Positions 58,079 through 64,000 of a stretch of DNA of 64,000 bases are shown piece after piece (positions within the stretch are counted from its first letter, which is position 1; each line of letters begins with the position of its first letter). The notes beneath the pieces were generated by a model that ran no database searches, was not told the DNA's origin, and saw nothing but the letters and a program-made list of their open reading frames with translations. The position numbers and the translations under genes are program-made. The stretch is from assembly GCA_947630785.1 (NCBI GenBank), contig CANRIW010000001.1, positions 1 through 64,000 of the forward strand, written 5' to 3'. Source of the DNA: an uncultured Oscillospiraceae bacterium. GTDB lineage: Bacteria > Bacillota > Clostridia > Oscillospirales > Oscillospiraceae.

Positions 58079-58977
58079 TCGAAGTGAAGAACGTGGTCAA
58101 GACCTTTGACGGGTTCCACGCCCTGGACGGGCTGACTATGACGGTGCCCAAAGGGGCCATCTACGGGCTGGTGGGCCCCAACGGGGCGGGCAAATCCACC
58201 ATCCTGCGCCACCTGTCCGGGGCCTACCGGCAGGATTCGGGCACCATCGCCCTGGAGGGGGCCCCCATCTATGAGAACCCGGCGGCCAAGCGGCGCATCG
58301 CCGTCATCCCCGACGAGGTGTACTGGTTCGGCTCCGCCTCCACCCGGGACATGATGCGCTTTTACAAGGGGCTGTACCCGACATTCGACACGGAGCGGTA
58401 CGAAAAGCTCCGGGAGGCCTTCCCCGAGGTGGACGAGAAAAGACCGATCCGCCGCCTGTCCAAGGGGATGCAGAAGCAGTCGGCCTTCTGGCTGGCCCTC
58501 AGCTGCAAGGCGGACTATCTGCTGCTGGACGAGCCGGTGGACGGCCTGGACCCGGTGATGCGGCGGCAGGTGTGGTCCCTGCTCATGGACGACGTGGCCG
58601 GGCGGGGGACCACGGTGCTGGTGTCCTCCCACAACCTGCGGGAGCTGGAGGACGTGTGCGACCACGTGGGGCTGCTGTCCCACGGCAAGGTGGCGCTGGA
58701 GCGGTCTCTCAGCGAATTGCAGGGGGGCATCGTCAAGCTCCAGATCGCCTTTAAGACCAGCGAGCCCCCGGAGCTTCCGGCGGGGCTGCGGATCCTGCAC
58801 ACCTCCAATCTGGGCCGCATCTACACCTATATCGTCCGGGGCACCCCGGAGGTGGTGCAGGAGCGGTTCCAGGAGCTGGACCCCCTGTTCCAAGAGGCCC
58901 TGCCCCTGACGCTGGAGGAGATCTTCATTTACGAGATGGGAGGGGAGGACTATGCGGTCCGGGACATCGTTCTTTAA
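58075..58977 (+). CDS. ABC transporter ATP-binding protein
   Basis: GLVGPNGAGKSTILRHLSG; LSKGMQKQSAFWLALSCKADYLLLDEPVDGLDPV. Confidence 0.95.
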   Translation: MIEVKNVVKTFDGFHALDGLTMTVPKGAIYGLVGPNGAGKSTILRHLSGAYRQDSGTIALEGAPIYENPAAKRRIAVIPDEVYWFGSASTRDMMRFYKGLYPTFDTERYEKLREAFPEVDEKRPIRRLSKGMQKQSAFWLALSCKADYLLLDEPVDGLDPVMRRQVWSLLMDDVAGRGTTVLVSSHNLRELEDVCDHVGLLSHGKVALERSLSELQGGIVKLQIAFKTSEPPELPAGLRILHTSNLGRIYTYIVRGTPEVVQERFQELDPLFQEALPLTLEEIFIYEMGGEDYAVRDIVL

Positions 58978-60835
58978 CGGCACGGTATTCAAAAAGACCG
59001 CCGCCCGGTACTGGCCGGTGTGGGCGGCCTATCTGGTGGTCTGGCTGGTGACGCTGCCCCTGAACCTGCTGATGCAGCTCCAACAGATGGACCCCGATTT
59101 CGGCGGTTACGCCGGCAGGGTCGAGGAGGTGCTGGCATCCTCCTGCCAGGGCCTGCTGGTGGCGGCGGTGATCTTCGCCCCCCTGGCGGCCATGGCGGTG
59201 TTCAGCCACCTGTATAACAACCGCTCCGCCAACTTCTTCGGTATGCTGCCCGTCCGGCGGGAGGGACTGTTCCTCACCCACTACCTGGCGGGGCTGGCCT
59301 TCCTGCTGGTGCCCGATCTGATCGTGGGGGTCCTGACCCTGCTGGTGGGGGCGGCCTTCGGGGCCAACGGCCTGATGGCGGCGCTGTACTGGTTCGTGGT
59401 CGCCGCCGGCGAGGGATTCTTCTTCTACTCCTTCGCGGTGTTCTGCGGCATGTTCGCCGGGCACATTCTGGCGCTGCCGGCGTTCTACGCCATCTTCAAC
59501 GCCCTGGCCGCCGCCCTCATCATGATGTTCGCGTTCATCTGCTCCCGGTTCTATTACGGGTACTATTGGATGGAGGGCACCCTGCCCCGGGTGGCGGAGT
59601 GGCTCACCCCCGTGTTCAAGCTGTCCAGCGAAGTGTGGATCAAGATCACCATTCCCCCTGATGCCATCCCGGAGGTCGCCCTCCAGGGTGGCGGGACGCT
59701 GGCCATCTACGCCGGGGCGGCCCTGGTGCTGACCGTCGCCGCCTTCCTGCTGTACCGCAAACGCCGGCTGGAGACCGCCGGGGACGTGGTGGCCGTGGCC
59801 CCCATGAAGCCGGTGTTCAAGTACAGCGTGTCCTTCTGCGCGGGGCTGTTCTTCGGCTGGGTCACCGCCCTGGTGCTGGGGGAGAGCACCGAGATCTGGA
59901 TCGCCGCCTCGGTGGTCTGGGCGGTGGCGGGCTGTTTCGTCGCCCAGATGATCCTGGACAAGAGCTTCAAGGTGTTCAAAAAGTGGAAGGGTCCGGTGGT
60001 GATGGGCCTGGTGTTCTGCGCCCTGTTCGCCGTGGTGTGCTTCGATCTCACCGGCTTTGAGACCCGCGTCCCCGACGCCGCCGACGTGGAGAGCGTCTCC
60101 GTGTCCGATCTGAGCAGCAGCTGGGACAGCAGATGGGCTTCTGAGTTTGAGACGAGCGACCCGGCCCGGATCGGGGATCTGATCATCCTCCACCGGGCGG
60201 CGGTGGATCAGCGGGACGGGTGGGAGCCCACCGGATCCGAAGACATCGGAGATGTGGATCTGGAACTCAGCTACCACCTGAAGTCCGGCGGCACGCTGAC
60301 GAGGCGCTATGGCTTCTATTTGGACCCGGGACGGGTAGACGAGCAGGGCTCCCCCGCCTGGGCGCTGGAGCGCATCTACGGCGACCCGGCGCTGATGGCG
60401 GCCGATCTCGGCTTCGACCGGGCGGCGGAAACGCTGCACCATGTGATCTATACGGACCGGGACTGGTTCGACAGCGATAAATATGCGGAAGGTACGCCGG
60501 AGGACATTGCGGCGGGGGTGCAGGAGCTGACCCCCGAGTACGAGTACGGACGCACCTACGGCCAGATGACCTTTACCGGCATGGACGCCCGCGCCCTGCT
60601 GGACGCGGCCAAGGCCGACTTTGCCGCCGGCCGGCTGGGCCAGTTCCACGTGGGGCAGTACCAGGAGACCCGCCGCACCCTCGACTTCACCTATCAGAAC
60701 GAAGAGGGCAGCCTCAGCAGCGCGCGGGTGACGGTGCCTGACACGGCCACCGAGACCCTGGCCGCCCTGGAGCGGATCATCCCCGCCTTCCTGGAGCACG
60801 AGGGGTTCACGGGGACGGAGCAGGCGCTGGGATGA
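58952..60835 (+). CDS. ABC-2-type permease with long C-terminal extracytoplasmic region
   Basis: Six or more TM segments, FSHLYNNRSANFFGMLPVRREGLFLTHYLAGL; ~250-aa soluble tail. Confidence 0.85.
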   Translation: MRSGTSFFNGTVFKKTAARYWPVWAAYLVVWLVTLPLNLLMQLQQMDPDFGGYAGRVEEVLASSCQGLLVAAVIFAPLAAMAVFSHLYNNRSANFFGMLPVRREGLFLTHYLAGLAFLLVPDLIVGVLTLLVGAAFGANGLMAALYWFVVAAGEGFFFYSFAVFCGMFAGHILALPAFYAIFNALAAALIMMFAFICSRFYYGYYWMEGTLPRVAEWLTPVFKLSSEVWIKITIPPDAIPEVALQGGGTLAIYAGAALVLTVAAFLLYRKRRLETAGDVVAVAPMKPVFKYSVSFCAGLFFGWVTALVLGESTEIWIAASVVWAVAGCFVAQMILDKSFKVFKKWKGPVVMGLVFCALFAVVCFDLTGFETRVPDAADVESVSVSDLSSSWDSRWASEFETSDPARIGDLIILHRAAVDQRDGWEPTGSEDIGDVDLELSYHLKSGGTLTRRYGFYLDPGRVDEQGSPAWALERIYGDPALMAADLGFDRAAETLHHVIYTDRDWFDSDKYAEGTPEDIAAGVQELTPEYEYGRTYGQMTFTGMDARALLDAAKADFAAGRLGQFHVGQYQETRRTLDFTYQNEEGSLSSARVTVPDTATETLAALERIIPAFLEHEGFTGTEQALG

Positions 60836-60856
60836 GAAAAGGAGTGACCTGACCAC

Positions 60857-61567
60857 ATGAGCGAGAGACGGACGCAGCGGCGCGGCCGCCGGAGCGCGGC
60901 TCCCCTCTGGATCATAGCGCTGGCCGTGGCGCTGGCGGGGCTGGCGCTGGCGGCGCTGCTGACCGGAGGAGGCCAGCCCCGGCCCCCGGCGGCCTCCATG
61001 GACCACGGCTGGGAGCTGGTGCTGGTGAACCGGGACCACTCCCTGCCCGCGGGGTGGGACCCGGAGCTGGTCACGCTGTCCAACGGGACCCAGGTGGACC
61101 AGCGCATCTATCCCGCCCTGCAGGAGATGTTCGACGATATGCGGGATCAGGGCGTATATCCGGTGGTGCGGGACGGCTGGCGGTCCGAGGCGGTCCAGCA
61201 GGAGCTGATGGACGAGCGGGTGGCCCAGTACCGGGGCCAGGGGTACTCCTGGAGCGAGTCCAGAGAGCTGGCCGAACAGTGGGTGGCCCTTCCCTGCACC
61301 AGCGAGCACCAGCTGGGGCTGGCGGTGGACATCAACCCAGACAGCAGCCTGTCCACCGGGGACCAGGTGTACGGGTGGCTGGCGGAACACGCCTGCGAGT
61401 ACGGCTTTGTGCGCCGCTATCCCCCGGACAAGACGGAGATCACCGGCATCTCCAACGAACCGTGGCACTACCGCTACGTGGGAACGGAGGCGGCGGAGGA
61501 GATGGAGCGGCTGGGGCTCTGCCTGGAGGAGTATGTGGCCTGGCTGGACGAAAACCGGGCGGCGTGA
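60857..61567 (+). CDS. D-alanyl-D-alanine carboxypeptidase, VanY/M15B family
   Basis: VVRDGWRSEAVQQELM; TSEHQLGLAVDINPDSS; TEITGISNEPWHYRYVG. Confidence 0.93.
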   Translation: MSERRTQRRGRRSAAPLWIIALAVALAGLALAALLTGGGQPRPPAASMDHGWELVLVNRDHSLPAGWDPELVTLSNGTQVDQRIYPALQEMFDDMRDQGVYPVVRDGWRSEAVQQELMDERVAQYRGQGYSWSESRELAEQWVALPCTSEHQLGLAVDINPDSSLSTGDQVYGWLAEHACEYGFVRRYPPDKTEITGISNEPWHYRYVGTEAAEEMERLGLCLEEYVAWLDENRAA

Positions 61568-61648
61568 ATACACCGGGGAATATCGTAGAGAAAAAACACA
61601 GAACGGAATCGCTTTTGCCCGGTTGGGCGGCGAAAGCGGGAGGGACCT

Positions 61649-63052
61649 ATGCATGACTTTATCCACACGATCTTCTATCTGCTGAAAAACGTGGCGGGGA
61701 TAGCGGTCCTGGTCGCCGTTTTAGGCGGGGCGGCGGCTGTCCTGTGCTTCAAGCTCAGAAAGCGGCCCATTTCCCGGGGAAAGGCGGCCGCCTTCGCCCT
61801 GCTGTGCGGGTGGCTGACCGCCATGCTGGGCCTCACCCTGCGGCGCATGGGCATCGGGGGGATCGGCGCCGGGGGCTATAATTTCCACCTGTTCCGGGCC
61901 TTCCGGGAGGCGTGGAACCGGTTTTCCCTGCAGATCTGGCTCAATCCCCTGCTGAACACCGCCATGTTCATGCCCCTGGGCGTCTTGCTGCCGCTGCTGT
62001 GGAGGCCCTTCCGCCGGTGGTACGCCGCCCTGGCGGCGGGCCTGGGCCTGTCGCTGGCGGTGGAGGTGGTCCAGTACGTGGGGGCCCTGGGCATGGCCGA
62101 CGTGGACGACCTGTTCTGCAACGCCCTTGGGACTATGGTGGGCTGGTGCCTGTGCATGGTCGTGCTCTATCTCATGGACAAAAAGCCCGCCCCGGCCGTG
62201 GCCTGCGCGGCGCTGCCGGTGCTGGCGGCGGCGGTCCTGGGCGGGACCTTCGCGGCCTACTGCCTCCAGCCCTACGGCAATCTGGCCGACGCCCCCGTCT
62301 ATGACGCGGACCTCTCCGGCGCGGCCTGGACCCTGGACTGTGAGCTGCCCTCTGTGGGGGAGACCGCCGGGGTGTACCATCTTGGGGCCTATGACCGGGC
62401 CGCCTGCGACGCCTTTGCCTATGAGTTCGCCCGGCGGCTGGGGGTGGACACCGAGAACGATCCTCCCAGATATTACTTTGACACGGACTATTACGACGGG
62501 ACCTCCATTTACTCCAACCACTCGGATTTCTACCTGTCGGTGGAGCTGGCCGACCGGTCCTTCCGGTACGACCGGTACCGCCACGACGAGCATTATGGCG
62601 AGCTGTCCGAGGCGGAGCTGCGGGAGAAATTGGCCCCCTTCGGGGTGGAGGCGCCGGACCGTGTGACCTTCGGGTACGAGGGGGACGGCTGGCATAAATT
62701 CGAGGCGGCGGGCGATGTGAAGGGGGACGCCCTCACCGCCGGGACCCTCCGCTGCCGGGTGACCGACGCGGGGGAGATCACGGAGATCGAGAACAGCCTG
62801 GCGGTGTGCGAGCTGGCAAAACAAGAGGCCGTCCTCTCCCCGGAGGAGGCGTATCGGCGGCTCCGGCAGGGCCGCTGCTCCGACAACGAGTACCTGGAAC
62901 ACTGGGCGAGGGAGTACGCCCATGACCACATCCGGGTGACCTCCTGCGCCCTGGAGTACCGGGCGGACACCAAGGGGTTCTATCAGCCGGTGTACGCCTT
63001 CTCCATGGAGGACCTGGGGTTCGACTCGGTGTATGTGCCGGCGCTGAAATAA
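61649..63052 (+). CDS. VanZ-domain membrane protein with C-terminal extension
   Basis: NPLLNTAMFMPLGVLLPLLWRPF; LAVEVVQYVGALGMADVDDLFCNALGTMVG; ~270-aa C-terminal extension. Confidence 0.82.
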   Translation: MHDFIHTIFYLLKNVAGIAVLVAVLGGAAAVLCFKLRKRPISRGKAAAFALLCGWLTAMLGLTLRRMGIGGIGAGGYNFHLFRAFREAWNRFSLQIWLNPLLNTAMFMPLGVLLPLLWRPFRRWYAALAAGLGLSLAVEVVQYVGALGMADVDDLFCNALGTMVGWCLCMVVLYLMDKKPAPAVACAALPVLAAAVLGGTFAAYCLQPYGNLADAPVYDADLSGAAWTLDCELPSVGETAGVYHLGAYDRAACDAFAYEFARRLGVDTENDPPRYYFDTDYYDGTSIYSNHSDFYLSVELADRSFRYDRYRHDEHYGELSEAELREKLAPFGVEAPDRVTFGYEGDGWHKFEAAGDVKGDALTAGTLRCRVTDAGEITEIENSLAVCELAKQEAVLSPEEAYRRLRQGRCSDNEYLEHWAREYAHDHIRVTSCALEYRADTKGFYQPVYAFSMEDLGFDSVYVPALK

Positions 63053-63168
63053 CGCAAAAATGCATGGGCCGGACGGGAGACCGTCCGGCCCGTTCGCGCC
63101 CTTGCAAAACCGCGCCCGATGGGGTACAATACAGGCGAAACCATTCCTGAGGAAATGAGGTGCCCTCT

Positions 63169-63732
63169 ATGTGGGAGCTGCTGCGGAAGATCAAGCGGTT
63201 TTTCTTCCCCGACCCGGTGGCGAAGTTCTGGAAGAACCGGGAGAAGATCGTCCGGCCCAGCGGCCGGGTACAGAGGTTCCTTGCGCCTCTGTATACCCAC
63301 TCCAACCAGAAGATCCTGGACAGGCACAACGCCTGCATCCCCTGCTTGGAGCGGATCGCCCCCTTCGCCACCCCCCACGGGCTGGCGGGCATCTTTATCT
63401 CCTACGGGGCCACGGTGGGGGAGGGCTGCACCATCTTCCAGCAGGTGACCATCGGCTCCAACAACCTGCCGGACAGCCGGGGGCGGGGGGCCCCCACCAT
63501 CGGCAAAAACGTGTATATCGGCGCGGGGGCCAAGATCATCGGCAATGTGGCCATCGGGGACAACGCCCGCATCGGCGCCAACTGCGCGGTCACCTTCGAC
63601 GTGCCCGCCAACGCCACCGTGGTGCTGCCCGCCCCCCGGGTCATCCTCCACGACAAGCCCCGGGACAACACCTTCGTCACCTGGGCGGAGGCCGCCAAGG
63701 CCAAAAATGAGCAGGGAAAGGGGACATTGTGA
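63169..63732 (+). CDS. Serine O-acetyltransferase-like hexapeptide transferase
   Basis: Left-handed beta-helix repeats GATVGEGCTIFQQVTIGSNN...APTIGKNVYIGAGAKIIGNVAIGDNARIGANCAV. Confidence 0.82.
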   Translation: MWELLRKIKRFFFPDPVAKFWKNREKIVRPSGRVQRFLAPLYTHSNQKILDRHNACIPCLERIAPFATPHGLAGIFISYGATVGEGCTIFQQVTIGSNNLPDSRGRGAPTIGKNVYIGAGAKIIGNVAIGDNARIGANCAVTFDVPANATVVLPAPRVILHDKPRDNTFVTWAEAAKAKNEQGKGTL

Positions 63733-64000
63733 TGCCGGGACGTGATGAATTCATCGAAATATACAACCAGTATATCCACCGGGAGGGCGCGAAGGAGCTG
63801 CTGGACTACCTGACCGACCGCAGCGACTTCTTCACCGCCCCCGCCTCCGCCAAGTACCACGGGGCCTATGTGGGCGGCCTGTGCGACCACAGCGTCAACG
63901 TGTTCCGGTGCCTGGAGGCATATCTGGAGCGGCAGCGGGTGAAGGAGGTCTACGGTCTGGACTACGACATGGAGTCGGTGGCCATCGTGGCCCTGCTCCA
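63732..64000 (+). CDS. HD-domain protein (partial, runs off window end)
   Basis: Manual translation MPGRDEFIEIYNQYIHREGAKELLDYLTDRSDFFTAPASAKYHGAYVGGLCDHSVNVFRCLEAYL... Confidence 0.7.
   Translation, partial: MPGRDEFIEIYNQYIHREGAKELLDYLTDRSDFFTAPASAKYHGAYVGGLCDHSVNVFRCLEAYLERQRVKEVYGLDYDMESVAIVALL

Noticed and set aside
58925-61666. 913-aa minus-strand ORF antisense to the ABC permease and VanY genes
   Set aside because: Low-complexity antisense frame; crosses several confidently assigned plus-strand genes.
63066-63091. Terminator after the VanZ-extension gene (GGGCCGGACGG-GAGA-CCGTCCGGCCC)
   Set aside because: Perfect hairpin but no U-tract; not listed as a terminator.

Overview
High-GC chromosomal window spanning a replication-origin neighbourhood of a spore-forming Firmicute. 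It is probably a butyrate-producing Oscillospiraceae/Clostridia-type organism; that is inferred from gene content only. Left edge: the 5' end of a 16S rRNA gene on the minus strand with tandem promoters. Then a gerA-type germination operon, lspA-rluD-ldh, an orphan BlaI/BlaR1-like pair, pnp and rpsO. The origin block follows: jag-yidC-yidD-rnpA-rpmH on the minus strand, and dnaA-dnaN-yaaA-recF-remB-gyrB-gyrA on the plus strand. To the right are rnhA, aspS-[Mrr]-hisS, mgsA, a MinD-like gene, rsmG, mscL, serS, parB-parA with three parS palindromes, an XRE regulator with a divergent small ORF, a noc/ParB-like gene, yitT-like and tadA. Next come PadR-DUF2812-VanZ, thl-CoA-transferase, a P-type ATPase, a PrsA-like foldase, mfd-pth-prs, GntR-ABC-VanY-VanZ, a serine-acetyltransferase-like gene and a partial HD gene. 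The most unexplained signal is a ~527-bp, hairpin-dense, apparently non-coding element with 22-bp perfect terminal inverted repeats (39715-40241), next to a cloverleaf-like fold and lying between the parAB/XRE switch and noc. Other items: a parS embedded in a 34-bp perfect palindrome that could also be a terminator, paired operators in an XRE switch, and a low-GC Mrr gene splitting the aspS/hisS pair. No CRISPR array, prophage or tRNA was recognised.
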